Source: Mortierella alpina
Lineage: Eukaryota > Mortierellomycota > Mortierellomycetes > Mortierellales > Mortierellaceae
Direction of reading: 5' to 3'
DNA: 64,000 nucleotides
Assembly: GCA_029449245.1 (NCBI GenBank)
Contig: JANATF010000001.1
Span: forward strand, 4,278,001 to 4,342,000
In this document: positions 34,446-48,434 of the stretch, piece by piece
Layout of the letters: the number at the start of each line of letters is the position of its first letter
Position numbering within the stretch: position 1 is the first letter of the stretch
Position numbers and translations under genes: made by a program
The notes under the pieces: model-generated
Databases searched by the model: none
What the model was told of the DNA's origin: nothing
What the model saw: the letters and a program-made list of their open reading frames with translations, nothing else

Positions 34446-36500
34446 ATGGAAGTTATTGAACAGCGCATAAAAGAGCAGGGCGACCGCGTCCGCTCACTCA
34501 AGTCATCCAAGGCTGACAAGGATGTGATCACCGCAGAGGTCACCAAGCTCAATGAGCTCAAGGCCGAGCTCAAGGCCCTGGCGCCAAAGGACGACACCGC
34601 AACCAGCAAGGCTAGCGCTCCTGCAAAGTCCGAGGACAAGAAGGCCAAGGGAGGCTTCACGCTTAAGAATGCAAAGGTAATTCACTCACCTAGCTTTTCC
34701 CACCATTACCCACCCTCTCCTGTCCTCTCCTCTCCTTATATCACGATGACTCACAACGCCTCCATCGTACTTCACTCTCACTCGACGTACAGGGTACCAA
34801 GGACTACACGCCTCAGGAAATGTCTGTCAGAGAGAAGATCTTCTCAACCATCATCGGTGTATTTAAGAAGCATGGAGGCATCACCATCGACACGCCCGTC
34901 TTTGAGCTCAAAGAGATTCTCTCTGGCAAGTATGGCGAGGACAGCAAGCTCATTTATGATCTCGAGGACCAAGGAGGTGAAAAGTGCTCGCTGCGCTACG
35001 ACTTGACAGTTCCCTTTGCGCGTTTCCTTGCGATGAATGGAAAGGAGTACCAGAACGTCAAGCGCTACCACATTGCCAAGGTTTACCGTCGCGATCAGCC
35101 TGCCATGACCAAGGGCAGGATGAGAGAGTTCTACCAATGCGTAAGTTTGCAGGTTGTCTAAAATGACGAGCACAGTGATCTTCAGGTGCACTGATGCTAT
35201 ACCTTTCTATTATGCGCTCGCCCGCTCGCTTTCCGCTTTGGATAGGACTTTGACATTGCTGGTACCTACGACGCCATGATTCCCGACAGTGAAATCTTGA
35301 GAGTATTGACCGAGTGCTTGAAGGAGTTGGACCTGGGCGACTTTACAATCAAGATCAACCACCGCAAGATCCTGGATGGAATTTTTGAGGTTTGTGGTGT
35401 ACCTGAGGACAAGATCCGCACCATCTCTTCTGCTGTGGACAAGCTGGACAAGCTGCCTTGGGCTGATGTGCGCAAGGAGATGACTGAAGACAAGGGTTTG
35501 GATCCCAAGGCTGCAGATCTTATTGGTGAATACGTCCAACTAAAGGGTAAGGAGGCTTTCGCGTGGAAGTTTTTAGGGCAATAATTCCTGGATCTCTGCT
35601 TATGTACTTACGTCTCTACTTTGATCTCGTGCAGGTGGCGAGGAGCTCTTGGAGCGTCTCTACAAGGACGCCAAGTTGAGCACAAACGCCCGTGCAAAGG
35701 AGGGTCTGGATGATATGGCGCTCCTCTTCAAGTACATGAACGTCCTCAAGGTCACACCCCACACCTCGTTTGACCTGTCTCTTGCTCGTGGTTTGGATTA
35801 TTACACTGGCTTGATTTATGAAGCTGTTCTTGAAGGATCGGCCCCTCCAAGTAAGTGTCACGTAGTGCTGATCGTTTCTTGTATTGATGATGTATTGTTC
35901 GATGGACTATATTAACCATGGCATGTCCGTATTCTAATAGCCTTGGCAAACGGCGAAAAGGTGCGCGCGACAGTCAAGAAGGGCACGGATGAGTTGGACG
36001 AGAGCACCGTCGGCGTTGGATCTGTGGCAGCTGGTGGCCGCTATGACAACCTGGTGGGCATGTTTTCTGGAGTGAACAAGAAGGGTCAGCCCAACCTCGT
36101 GATCCCTTGCGTCGGCATCTCCATTGGTGTGGAGCGCGTGTTCTCGATTTTGATGCAAAAGCAAAAGAAGGAGCAGATCAAGAGCAATGAGGTTGAGGTG
36201 TATGTAGTCGGTCTTGGAGGCGTCGCTGTGGAGGAGCGGATGAGGATTTGCACAGAGCTGTGGGATGCAGGCATCAAGGCCGAGTTCACGTACAAACTCA
36301 AGCCCAGGACTCAGAATCAGTGGGATGCCTGCGACCGTGATATGATCCCTTTCGCAGTGATCGTTGGAGGCGATGAGGTCGAGCGAGGTGTGGTCAAGAT
36401 CAAGGACATGCGCACCAAGGACGAGTCTCAGAAGGGTGGTTTGGAGTATGCTCGTGCCGACATGGTCTCTGAGCTGAAGAAGAGGTTGGCGGAGATCTAG
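34446..36500 (+). CDS. HTS1: Histidyl-tRNA synthetase
   Basis: Five exons: 34446-34676, 34793-35140, 35246-35546, 35635-35850 and 35941-36500, giving 551 aa. A class II enzyme that charges tRNA-His. Residues about 1-60 form a WHEP-like coiled hairpin ([20 protein letters not shown]), as in animal HisRS. The catalytic core shows motif 2 ([20 protein letters not shown]), the HisA signature [12 protein letters not shown] and motif 3 ([15 protein letters not shown]), then the anticodon-binding domain. In yeast one gene supplies both cytosol and mitochondria. From this ATG no presequence is seen, and the in-frame sequence upstream is Pro/Ser-rich without arginine, so a mitochondrial form is not evident. 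Confidence 0.95.
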
Positions 36501-36992
36501 ATGTCTTTTGAATGAAACAACCTTCTTTTGTTTTTCTGCACAGACCATGCCTCCTTCTCTTATTGCCACAGCTAATGCACATGTGCCCTGATAACCCGGG
36601 CGTCAACGATCTGAAGGCTCAAGTGAGAACAGAGGCTTCAATAATGCCACGAAAGAGTTTGCATCCCAGAACGAGATACAGAGTCTACGAAGGTCGGACA
36701 AACTGCAGCGCAACACCATACAAATGGCAACAAAAAAAAGTTCGTTTCTATTACCCAAGGGGGTTTTATTATATACAGATAGTGGTCGCAAAGGGGGAGT
36801 GATTATGTTGGCTGTGGAGGTTGGGACATCCTGCTTGCTGCTTCTTCAGTGCCTCTGATGCAAAATGCTGGATCCCTGACAGAAACGAAAGACAAACGCA
36901 ATCAAAGCCGTAAAAAGAGAAAAGGTCGAAGGGTGTCCGCGAGGTATGTATGAATACAGAAAAAGAACAGAGTGATAGCTTTGACTCGTTCT
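36501..36992. other. Convergent 3' spacer
   Basis: Between the HisRS stop codon (plus) and the H2A stop codon (minus); both 3' UTRs and terminators should lie here. No gene seen. Confidence 0.55.
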
Positions 36993-37394
36993 TTACATCT
37001 CCTGGGAGGGAGCACCGCCCTTCTTGGTCTTCTTGGGCAAGAGAGAGTCGTGGATGTTGGGCAAGACACCTCCCTGGGCGATGGTGACGTGTCCGAGCAA
37101 CTTGTTCAACTCCTCGTCGTTGCGGATGGCGAGCTGGAGGTGGCGGGGAATGATACGGGACTTCTTGTTGTCGCGGGCAGCGTTACCGGCCAACTCGAGG
37201 ATCTCAGCAGCCAAGTACTCGAGGACGGCAGCGAGGTAGACGGGGGCACCAGCACCGACACGCTGGGCATAGTTGCCCTTGCGGAGGTGACGGTGGATAC
37301 GACCGACGGGGAACTGAAGACCGGCCTTGGAAGAGCGCGAGGTCGAGTTCTTGGGAGCCGAAGCAGACTTGCCGCCAGATTTGCCGCCAGACAT
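36993..37394 (-). CDS. Histone H2A (with SQE damage-response tail)
   Basis: Intronless, 133 aa. The canonical H2A fold is complete ([20 protein letters not shown], then [18 protein letters not shown]). The C terminus ends PSQEM, i.e. the SQ-E-hydrophobic motif phosphorylated by ATM/ATR-type kinases after DNA breaks; fungi carry this on bulk H2A. It is transcribed away from H2B with 567 bp between start codons. Confidence 0.98.
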   Translation of the reverse strand: MSGGKSGGKSASAPKNSTSRSSKAGLQFPVGRIHRHLRKGNYAQRVGAGAPVYLAAVLEYLAAEILELAGNAARDNKKSRIIPRHLQLAIRNDEELNKLLGHVTIAQGGVLPNIHDSLLPKKTKKGGAPSQEM

Positions 37395-37961
37395 TGTGAT
37401 TTGGGTTTGGTTGGGAGTGGTGTGTTGGGGATGAGAAGGGATGAGGCAGCTGAAGCGAGATTCAGACGGAGCGATGCGAAGAAAGGGTGGTGGTGGTGGA
37501 GGGATGGAAGCAGCAGAAAAAAGAAGACGGGATGGGCAGCGGGCGGGCCGTCTGTTTATATACGGGCCAGCACAGCGCGGGTGGGCAGGCCAGCCCATGA
37601 AAATGCGCGAGGGGGCGCCCGCACCAAAACACAAATTGGGGACTGGCCATGTTTTTGGGCCGCACCCACGCGCGTCTTTTCGCCCAAAATCGAAATTGAG
37701 CCGTGCAGTTAGGGAGCGCCCGCTCTGACGCGCCGGCCCAAATTTCGCCCCCAAATTGAAAACGCAAACCCAAAAACCAAATTTCGTCTTTTTGCCTCTG
37801 CCCGCCCCCCTTGCTCGTCACTTGCAGCACCGCTCTCCGCCCGCACCCAGGCAGCACCTTATATAAGAGCCGCCTGCCCAGTCCGCCTTCCTGTCTTTTT
37901 CTTCCTCTCTTTCCTCCGACATCGACCCAAACCTCACGTACACCGACCTCCATCACACACC
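37395..37961. promoter_or_regulatory. Divergent H2A-H2B promoter
   Basis: Shared promoter. TATA-like boxes face each gene: TATATA at 37557-37562 on the H2A side and TATATAA at 37860-37866 on the H2B side. The decamer CCAAATTTCG occurs exactly twice (37738-37747 and 37777-37786), with the variant CCAAATTGAA at 37751-37760. The octamer AATTTCGC at 37741-37748 recurs in reverse in the H4-H3 promoter. These are candidate cell-cycle elements. Confidence 0.75.
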
Positions 37962-38372
37962 ATGCCACCAAAAGCCGTTGCCGAAAAGAAGCCCTCCACC
38001 GGAGGCAAGGCCCCCGCCAAGACCGCTGCCACTGCTGAGAAGAAGGAGCGCAAGCCCAAGGCTGAGGGTGGCAAGAACCGCAAGAAGACCCGCTCCGAGA
38101 CTTACTCCTCGTACATCTACAAGGTCCTCAAGCAGGTCCACCCCGACACTGGAATCTCCAACAAGGCCATGTCCATCTTGAACTCGTTCGTCAACGATAT
38201 CTTTGAGCGCATTGCCGGCGAGGCCTCCAAGCTCGCTGCCTACAACAAGCGCTCCACCATCTCCTCCCGCGAGATCCAGACCGCTGTCCGCCTCATCCTC
38301 CCCGGTGAGCTCGCCAAGCACGCCGTCTCTGAGGGTACCAAGGCCGTCACCAAGTACACTTCGTCCAAGTAA
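37962..38372 (+). CDS. Histone H2B
   Basis: Intronless, 136 aa. The Lys/Ala/Pro-rich tail ([20 protein letters not shown]) is followed by the histone fold ([20 protein letters not shown]) and the C-terminal helix with the ubiquitin-site region ([17 protein letters not shown]). It pairs with the adjacent divergent H2A gene. Confidence 0.98.
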   Translation: MPPKAVAEKKPSTGGKAPAKTAATAEKKERKPKAEGGKNRKKTRSETYSSYIYKVLKQVHPDTGISNKAMSILNSFVNDIFERIAGEASKLAAYNKRSTISSREIQTAVRLILPGELAKHAVSEGTKAVTKYTSSK

Positions 38373-39057
38373 ATCAACTCTGGCGACTGGAGCAGCACTT
38401 TGCAACTCGACAACCCACCCTTCGGTCTTTCTCCTGTTGAACGACAACCTGTTTTATAATTTCCGACCACACCAACCCGCTCGTCTGTTTAATAAGCTCA
38501 AGTCACCCAACGACGTTCAGCAGGACCGGACCGCTTCACTCTTCTCGTAGTCAACACCACACCCAAACTTGTACATCATAGCCTGTTTTCTTTTGTAGAA
38601 ACACATAAAACTAAATTCAAAAAAAAAGCAACGATTACTATAGTAGGGTCGGGGAGGGATGGCGTTGTCAAGAACATGGCTCTGAACATGGCTCTGAACA
38701 TGGCTCTGAACGTGGGCAAAACATTCAACGGGGTCAACAGGGTTCATAGGGAGGTGATGCTTTGACTTTTTGGATAGGATGATGTCAAGTTCAATTTTTG
38801 TATTTGGTCTTTGTCTTCGTCCTTTTTTTCGTTTCCTCTTTAGCTCTCTCTCCTTTTACCTATTCACCTATTCATCTCTCCAAACGACCCACAGGACAAT
38901 TCGTCGCAGCTCGGCTCATTACGCGCAGAGGCAGCATCACATTCTTCGGTAGCCTCAGGACAATTGTTTTTGGGGAGCCATTCACCAAATCAAACAGCAC
39001 GCGAATCATCAGCTAATTTCCAAGCTTGTTGTTTCGGCTGGTGCTCTGAACCGACCC
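38373..39057. other. Intergenic with 12-bp tandem repeat
   Basis: Between H2B and the SANTA-domain gene. It contains three perfect tandem copies of gaacatggctct at 38672-38707 and AT-rich sequence. It holds the H2B 3' UTR and the SANTA gene promoter. No gene seen. Confidence 0.6.
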
Positions 39058-42000
39058 ATGTCGCGTTTCAGCAAATCTACAGCACGGCTTGAGGACAATC
39101 CGGCAGAGCGGTTGATTGTGCGGTCCTCGGCACCGTTGGGTTTCGAAAATCAAGGCCGGTTGATGGACGAGAAGCTGCAACAAGAGCATTCGGTGGACTT
39201 TGTCGCGTCGTCCCTTGAAGCACATTGGTCGTCCTCTCCGATCAGACGAGACGCTCCCTCAGCTTTCAACTTTCCAGTGCTGGGATCAACATCGCAAACA
39301 GAGCCTGAGCACAGTGCCAATCGTTCTGAGGAGTCCCTTCAGGTAAGACACCTTGCATCTGCTATCAACAGACGTGTACGAATCTAGAGTAGAGTCAACA
39401 TGCTCATTTCAATGCATCCTACTACAGCCCAACACTTTGTCAGCGTTGCTCCCGGAAACAAAGGAACACTCGGACCAGGAGTCAAATTCTCCTCCTGGTG
39501 AGGACCGTGAAGAGGACAACTCCCGTACTCTGGCCTATCCAGCTCTCCCTTGGGGACAAAGAACTCGCACTCGGAGAGCAGGTAGTGCGTCGATGCGACT
39601 CATCACATCCTTGATCAATACAGCCGACAGAACCGATACAATCAAGCATCAAAAGTCAGGACAAAGGAGCAGATCCTTCCGTGCTCAACAAAAAGACGAC
39701 CAACGCCTAGCGAAGCGGCTCCAGTCGAGATCCATCACGTCGAGCGAAGGCAGTTCGACATTCAAGTCATCGTCTATGTCTTCTGAACCCGAGGCGCCTT
39801 TCGATGATGCGGTTTCCAAGATTACCAAGCAGGCCAGCAAAACATTGGCTTCGAAAAATGAAGTACGCCGTGGACGCCGTGGACGCCTACAACGCAAAAG
39901 CAGCACCTCATCAAACGATGATTCGTATGATCCCAGCGAAGATGTGGGATGGAGTCCCCAGCCTAAGCGCTCACAAAAACGATCTGGTTCGGGAGCAAGC
40001 GGGAGGCAAGAGCAACCAAGCAGGACTCTGCGGGAAAAGGCAGATACTGCATACTGTCCGACAAGCGACTCTGAGACCATGACCAACAATCATGGCAGCA
40101 ACCTCCAGCCTCACCTGCATCGAACTGGATCAGAGTGGTTCGAGTGCGTCTTGATCCCAAGATGGGAAAGGTCGTGGACAGAACAGCCGACCCAGGAGGA
40201 GCATTCTCCCTCGCCCGTAACAGCAGGACCGAGCGACGTGCCACAGTTTCCAGGGATGGGAAAGACATATTCTAAACGATCAAGGAGAATAGCCAACAAG
40301 AGCTCGCCTTTAAGCACCTTCGACACACCTATCGGACGAGCAAGTGAAAGAACTGCAGGAGGCAGTTCATCCTCATCAAAGAAATCTGTGGTGTCAGCCT
40401 CAAAATCTGTGGTGTCAGCCTCACACGCTAAACCAACAACCAGTAGTCCGGCCAAGGTGTTTCACGGCTGGTGGATACAGGCCAAACCATGCCGAGAGAA
40501 GGTGAGTGCCCGCCGCGTATAGCTCTTGCAGCAGCAAATTATCAGCATCACTGCCTGCTGGCACCGTGTCTAGCAGCTGAGGCTGATGGACGCTTTCCTG
40601 TGATCCCACCCATTGCATAGGTGTCTGGCTGTGATGAATGGATAGGCGTTCATGGGAACGTCGTAGAGCCCAAGGCTATGGTAACGAGTTTTTTTTTTTT
40701 TTTTTTTTTGGCGATAAGTCAGTTAGCCTTGATTACGCCGCACTATCTGACACGTTGAACTTACATCTTGCATAGGTATGGCACACCTCGTTCATCAAAG
40801 AGGCTGTAGATCCCAATACGGTCATGACTCTCACAGGGTCGCTTTACCACCTTCGGGGGTCCATTGATGAAGAGCGCATGCGGAGCAATGGTAAGTGTCT
40901 CCTATACTTACTCATTGGTGGTCCCAAGTGATTCGTGAGCTGTGAAGTGATGCGAGGACTGACTCTGGACTCTTATAGGCTTTCCACAGGATGTGGTAGA
41001 GGCATTCAGAAATGGCTTTCCTACCAACTGGAGCAATATTCTTATGGATCACTTCAATGGTATTTCCTCAAGCCAACCCAGAGGCTCGAGTGTTCAGGGA
41101 CTTTGCTCGACTTCAAAGGATGATCCCTTAAAGAAGTCTCAGATGTCCCACGTTGATCCCATTGACCAAACTGAGCTGCCAAAGCCCCTGGGGAACTTGC
41201 CTACAGCCTTGATACCAAGCCCGTTGAAACGAAAACATTTAAAAGAGGCAGATTCAGAGGCAACATTGGAATCATTATCCGGAAAAGTGAAGCGACCGCG
41301 TACAAGAGCCGAAGAAAACAAAAGGGAATCGCCTACACAACAGCACAGGAGCTCATTGACCGGATCAACGCACATGCCCAATACCACGACCCTGGCAGTC
41401 AGAAAGGATCACGTTCTTCCAGCAGAAACCCTACGGGTTGCCAAAGCGTCGCCCGAGGCTCATCTTGTCGAAAACCACGTCAAAGATAATGCTAATATCG
41501 TGGACCTGGTGAGTTCGTGCGCACCGCAAGTGCATGTTCGAGAAGCACCCTTGTCTCTGAATCTGTCGGTGCACGGGGCGAAACTCAGCTCCCTACTTGC
41601 TAACGACCGGCCCAGCAGCTTGAGCCCGACCCTTCAACTGTGCACCAAGGTCGTCATGGAGCAGCTTATTCATAGCACACAAGGATCGCCTCCGTCCAAG
41701 AACCCAGAGAGTGCAACAACAAACAACTGCTCAGGCGATGTGGAACCAAAACGAGGAGCGCAGGAGCAGGAAACAGTAGAGGAACAAGCCTTGGGTGACC
41801 TACCACACGCCGATCATGACGACACTGCAGGTGCTCCTATACAGGTCAGCATGAGCCTTGGTCTGGAAGTTGAACCATCCATCGGCGACACTCCAACGCT
41901 GAGAGCCTACAGGAGTGAAAGCCCAATGGTTTTCAGTTTTGAGGAGCCGGGTCCATATGAGTCAACAACAGCTCTGCTGGATGACGAGAATTGGCCAGAA

Positions 42001-43125
42001 ACAACGATGTGGCGTTCGCAGAAGGATCGCCTTGGACATGAGTTCAACACGTCAGAGGATGAGGAAAAGGAAGCCATGTTTGCGGCAACAGCCACCGCGC
42101 CATCAACACGAATCAGCTATAGTGGATCCATCACTGGAGTCAGGGCGGAGTCGCACCCTCCAAGCTCCCCATTCAAGTCCCTGTCGTCCATCTCTGCAAC
42201 ATCTCAGTCTACGGTCCTTGACTTTGTTGACCGACCCGGGGCCATCGTGGGGCCAGAGCAACTAACTGAGGCTGTATCTGAGTCGCTCGTAGGAGGCACT
42301 CTTGCTAGCAGGGACCCTGAGGGTGCTTCGACCAGTAATATGTCTCTGGAGTTTGCCGTCTTGCACAACGCACTAGGAGCAAACACGATAGGATCGTTGG
42401 GCATTTTTGGATCAGACTTGGCAATGCCGATAGTACCAGTCAGCAAGGAGACGCGTGCAAGTACGACAGCAACCACGATCACCACCGACGCAAGCCCCAA
42501 AGTCGACTTTTTTACTAGCGATGCTCATCTATCAACGCCGGGATTTCCAGGAGCGACTTTGGACGTTGACGCTACAGAACAGCAAGAATCAGCCTTGAGC
42601 CTGCATCAGGAGGTCGGTGCTGGCGCGACTGGTAGTCTTCAAGCGGGCCGCAGGGCCAGTGGTTTAGACACTGACCAGGTCCTTCCTGCTGAAACTGAAG
42701 CGATTCCAGGCGCTTTAGCAAACCAGATAGGACCCCTGGCCAAAGATGAGGTGGCAGGTGTGACAGAGGCAGCGCTGACAACGTCTTCCAAGCCAGGAGA
42801 GGACTTTTTGCATCCCTCGGAACAAGACAATGACATTCTGTCAGCACATGCAGAAGGAGCCGATGTTGCGGTGGAGCTCGCAGTCAAGCCGACTTTGGAA
42901 GAGACGGTCCAGGCTGAGAGACTTGGCAATGACAGCGTCCTTGACGCAGTCAGCTCGGCCAAGGTCATGATGGCATCCGCGACAAATTCGCCCAGCACAA
43001 ATGTGGCCAGACCACATTCTCTTCCGAGGAAGGCGGCAGGGTCGGGTCAGTTCGTCAGCGTGAAAGACTTGCAAGCAAAATTACGCTTCAAGAACCAGCG
43101 ATACCGTCGACCTCTCAAAGAGTAG
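39058..43125 (+). CDS. SANTA-domain protein (KNL2/Mis18BP1-like)
   Basis: Five exons: 39058-39342, 39428-40501, 40621-40680, 40776-40890 and 40979-43125, giving 1226 aa. Most of the protein is Ser/Thr/Glu-rich and looks disordered. The one folded-looking region, about residues 439-535, is spread over four exons and reads as a SANTA domain: FHGWWIQAKP, WIGVHGNVVE, VWHTSFIKEAV, VMTLTGSLYHLRGSID and VVEAFRNGFPTNWSNIL. SANTA domains are typical of KNL2/Mis18BP1, which help load centromeric CENP-A nucleosomes. Basic patches (LKRKHLKEAD, VKRPRTRAEE) look like nuclear signals. I see no Myb/SANT domain and no clear CENP-C motif. Intron 3 holds a run of about 21 T. The SANTA call is from pattern reading only. 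Confidence 0.78.
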
Positions 43126-43434
43126 TCTGGTTTAGGAGGAAAGGCAAGCACTCTACAAGTCATTTCAATACACACCGTCTACATACGATTCATGAAGGTA
43201 TTTTTTTTAAGCAGATATGGTTTATTTTACACAGCCAGCGCATTGCTGCGAGGACAATTAGAGGTGGGGGATGGGTTGGTGATAGTCTTTTTTCTTGCTA
43301 GAAAAGAGTGCAGATGGTTCTATACAAAGAGCAGGAAGGCGGCAATGAAGAGCCTGAGGGCCGACAGGACGCAGAAGACTTGAGGCTGTTCCTTCCGGAC
43401 GAGGTACGGGGCAGGACGACAATGGGCAAGTCGC
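43126..43434. other. Convergent 3' spacer
   Basis: Between the SANTA-gene stop codon (plus) and the H4 stop codon (minus). It should hold both 3' UTRs. No gene seen. Confidence 0.5.
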
Positions 43435-44768
<1,334 letters not shown>

Positions 44769-45430
44769 AGTGCGTCTCTGACCCTTCCTTGTCATTTATA
44801 AACCCACCCCTCTCCCCATCGCTTTGTAACATTAATTCAACCAGCGCTTCACGCACTATGTAACTTCAATAGAAGGAGCCGTTTTTTTTTATTTGGCAAT
44901 GGGTGCTTGCTTCGACCAGACTCGTGTACAGAACAACAAACAGAATAAAAAAGCACATCAACCAAACTGTCCAGACCACGATTCGAGTCCGAGTGGGTGT
45001 CTAAATCACGTGTATGCTCGCTTGAATTTGGCCAAGTGTTTTTTTTTTCTCTCTTTCACTTCTTCCCTCCCCCCCTTGACTCGCCATCCAATCCCATCTC
45101 TGTTTCTGCACGCTGCTGTAGCCATTGTCATTGTTGATCCTCTGACCCGAGTCGATCCCGTTCATCCTGGTCATTCGCTGTCCTGTCCCATCCGCCCTCA
45201 GCTCTGCACTCCACCAACGTTCTGTCCTCGCACCCTCGCCAACAGCCCGCTCTCGTGCTCCTTGACCCCTTGTCTGCTCGAGCTTTTTTTTTATTTTTTT
45301 ATTTTCCTTTCAACCCTGGTTCGCAACTTCTTGTGCCTCACCCGTTGCCTTTTCTTTTTGCGCTGTCCATTTCCACATTCTTTTCTCTTCTCGCTTCCCC
45401 GACAGTTTCCGCCACGAACACAAGCCCACC
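44769..45430. other. Intergenic, SNF5 promoter/5' UTR
   Basis: Between H3 and SNF5 (same strand). Several T runs occur (around 44883, 45040 and 45285-45310), and the SNF5-proximal part is pyrimidine-rich, as often seen in fungal 5' leaders. No gene seen; a tRNA-like B box near 44980 was examined and rejected. Confidence 0.55.
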
Positions 45431-48400
45431 ATGTCTGAGGCAGCGCTGACCAACGGGCCCGTCGCGCCCAGCCTCGGATCGTCTCTTCTGCCACATCACA
45501 ATTCAACCACCACCCAGATTGGACCCAGTCCTGCAATGACAGACTTGCAGTGCTCGGAGCTCGAGCGATACATGAGCCGGGATGCGCTCTTCCTGTCGGC
45601 CTTTGAGCACCAGAGGCAAATGCAGTCAGCGCTCCTAAACGAGAAGCAACTCGCGATCCGACAGATTGCGCAATCAGGAGCCGAGATCTTTGGGCCAGGG
45701 TATCATCCTGCATGTGGCAACGGCACCACCATCTCTGGGCCACATGGAAACGCGTTCCAGATTGTCTATCCAGCTCATCGAAGGCGGGCCAGGAAATCCA
45801 AGGCATTTACGTTGTACGTTCACTGGATGCATGGGCTTTTTCTTTGAATTTCCTCCATCAACAACTCTGTCCAACATCATCTGAACTAACTCCCGTTCAA
45901 ACCACACAGTCCCAGATTGTCCGTCGAGGAGCAGGCACAAAAGGACGACGTATTAGTACCTATTCGACTGGAGATTGAGCTAGATGGCCTGGTTCTTCGC
46001 GATACCTTTACATGGAACCTTTATGGTAAGGCATATTCTTTATTGCACGCGTCCATGTCTAGCTCCTGCTTGCTAGAGCAAGAAACTTGTGCAGCTAACG
46101 AAACTCTTGTTACTCTGGTCTCTCGACGCACCGTCAACAGAGTCGCTGATCACACCTGAGCACTTTGCTGAAGTCCTGTGCGAGGATATGCAGTTCCCAG
46201 CTCAACAATTCGCACCACTGATTGCAAAGCACATCCGCGAGCAGATTCAGGACTATCACCTGCCAGTATTAAGCACGGCAGTGCCACCTATTGAAGATCA
46301 GGACCCAGTCGTTCAAGACGAAGGGCGACCGTCTCAGGAGCTTCGAATTCTCATAAAGGTATCATATGGCTTCAGTGCATCGCCGTTTTCTATCCAGTCG
46401 TTAGTTTGGCCAACTCCTTTGACTGCATGCACTGACACTTAGCTTGGACTATGCTTCTAGATTGATATTACTGTTGCCAATACGTCTCTGGTGGATCAAT
46501 TCGAGTGGGATATTTCATGCTCCAATAACGACCCGGAGCATTTTGCAGAGGTGCTTGCGGCGGAGCTCGGACTGGGTGGCGAGTTCAGGTACATCAGCAA
46601 GAGAATCATGCGCATCTTAATCGCGAGTTGGCCAGCCAACTAATGCTTTAATACGTCAATGTCCGTACGCTCTAGAACTGCCATCGCGCACTCTATCCGA
46701 GAACAGGTTCAGACCCATACAAAATGCCTTAATCTTATCGGCTACAGTTATGACGGGAGCTCTGTGAACGACGAGGACTTGCGGGGCAGTTTCCTACCAA
46801 AGCTCACAACCATCTTGCGGGAGGAAGAGGCGGTAGAGCAGTTTACGCCGATCCTCGAAAAACTGACCGAGCCCGAGATAGACAAGCTGGAAAGGGATCG
46901 TGAACGCGACAAGAGGTATGCTACACTGACTCACTGGATAGAGTTGCGTGTGGAGCGCCTCTGCTCAACGCAGATGAATTGTCGTAGAAAGGCGCGAGCG
47001 AACTAGCAGAACCAGCGTCTTTTTTTTGTTTGACCACTCACCATTACCTGCGTTACCAATCTCTAGGCGCAAACGTCGACAGACCCGTGGTCGGAGAGGG
47101 GTTATTTTGCCTGATCGTGAGCCATCCAAAACAAAACGGACACTACTGTATCATGGACAAAGTATGGAACCGACAGATCCATTGCTTGATCCACAGCAGC
47201 ACGATACCGCCTTATTCAATAGGATGGGACCAACAACAAGAAGGACCACGATGGCACATGATCACGTCCCTGCGGGTTCCTTAGCCACCCTTCCTCCTTC
47301 CCTGGCTGGCCAGGGACTACCACCGCATCACCGGCTCACGCGGAAATTACGAGGATCGGGATCTGATCTTTCGGTTCACCATCTGGGGCTTCCTGGAACC
47401 GCAGTATACGCATCCTCACACGCTAGGGATCAAGGGTACGGATCCAAAGACAAGTTTCCAATCGGTGGCAGGGAGCAACACGCGCATTCGCCCATGCGAG
47501 AGACCACGCCAGTACAGAGCATTAAAGAAGGTGAATAACAACTTGTCATCATGCAATCCAAAACGCACAACAGCATGGAATAAAAAAGGCAAAAAGAAAG
47601 GGAGTGTTCCAAAGAGTTGGGTGCACTTGAGTCTGGCACAGCGGTTGGCCATTGCTCAGCAACAAAGGGTTATTGCTTGGTAGTGTTGGGAAATGAAATG
47701 AAAAAAAAAAGTCCAGCGATCGCTGTTTTTGCTCGCTAACTATTGCTTTTACCAACCTGACCTCTATGAACTTTTTAGTTGCTTTCACATCCTCTGTGGA
47801 TCCGAGAACACCACAGCAAGTAGGACGACCTCGATATGCAACGACACCAGAGCCTGGTGCACCGTTCTCACCACCTCATCCAGGTAGTACTGGGTTAAAT
47901 CGACGGCAAGTCACGTCCAGCGGCCCCCCAGCGCAAGCTGGTTTTGTTGTGGCGGAGGTAAGCGACACTAGCTGGAATATGATCAAAGCCTGGATGACGA
48001 TGGATATGATGGGCTCATTTGTAACGCCCTTTTAACGGCAATAGAGCATGCCCGGGAGCCTTGTGCAAGACCAAGCGCGACTTTATCAGCTTTATCCGTC
48101 GGATCGATTTGAGATCTTGGTGCGATCAGGCACATCCGAAAATGCATTGGCTGAGGACTACCGGGTGAAATGCCTCGAGTGCCCACCCGGGAAACTGTAC
48201 AATTGTGGACCGGATGGCACGCTCCAAAACTTTGAGGTCCATCTCAAGTCCAATCGCGCCCATCGTTCGTATGTGGAGCAAAAGAAGTCGCGTGGAGGAG
48301 CGGCACCGTTGCACGCGGGTCAGCCAGCTCTACCATCGTCTCCTCTGAATCCTCAGCAACAAAATCAGTCCTATCTTTCCCAGTACCAGCACGTACAAAG

Positions 48401-48434
48401 GATCAGCGGGGTTGGCCTTGGAATCGAAGGATGA
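45431..48434 (+). CDS. SNF5/SMARCB1-type chromatin remodeller subunit
   Basis: Eight exons: 45431-45813, 45910-46025, 46141-46358, 46461-46588, 46676-46915, 47067-47530, 47779-47957 and 48045-48434, giving 705 aa. The SNF5 core has both repeats: [20 protein letters not shown] with [17 protein letters not shown], and [20 protein letters not shown] with [17 protein letters not shown]-terminal helix ([19 protein letters not shown]) precedes a basic stretch ([11 protein letters not shown]). The last 300 residues are Pro/Gln/Gly-rich and end in a conserved-looking segment ([31 protein letters not shown]). It is a core subunit of SWI/SNF or RSC; the long C-terminal extension does not by itself decide which. 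It sits beside H3/H4. Confidence 0.93.

Noticed and set aside
36993-37971. Long frames extending H2A upstream and across the histone promoter
   Set aside because: The N-terminal extension is low-complexity, and the canonical H2A start MSGGKSGGK lies at 37394 with a TATA-like box upstream.
44975-45000. tRNA-like B box (gattcgagtcc)
   Set aside because: The flanking bases do not form the five-pair T stem, and no A box or acceptor stem was found at a suitable distance.
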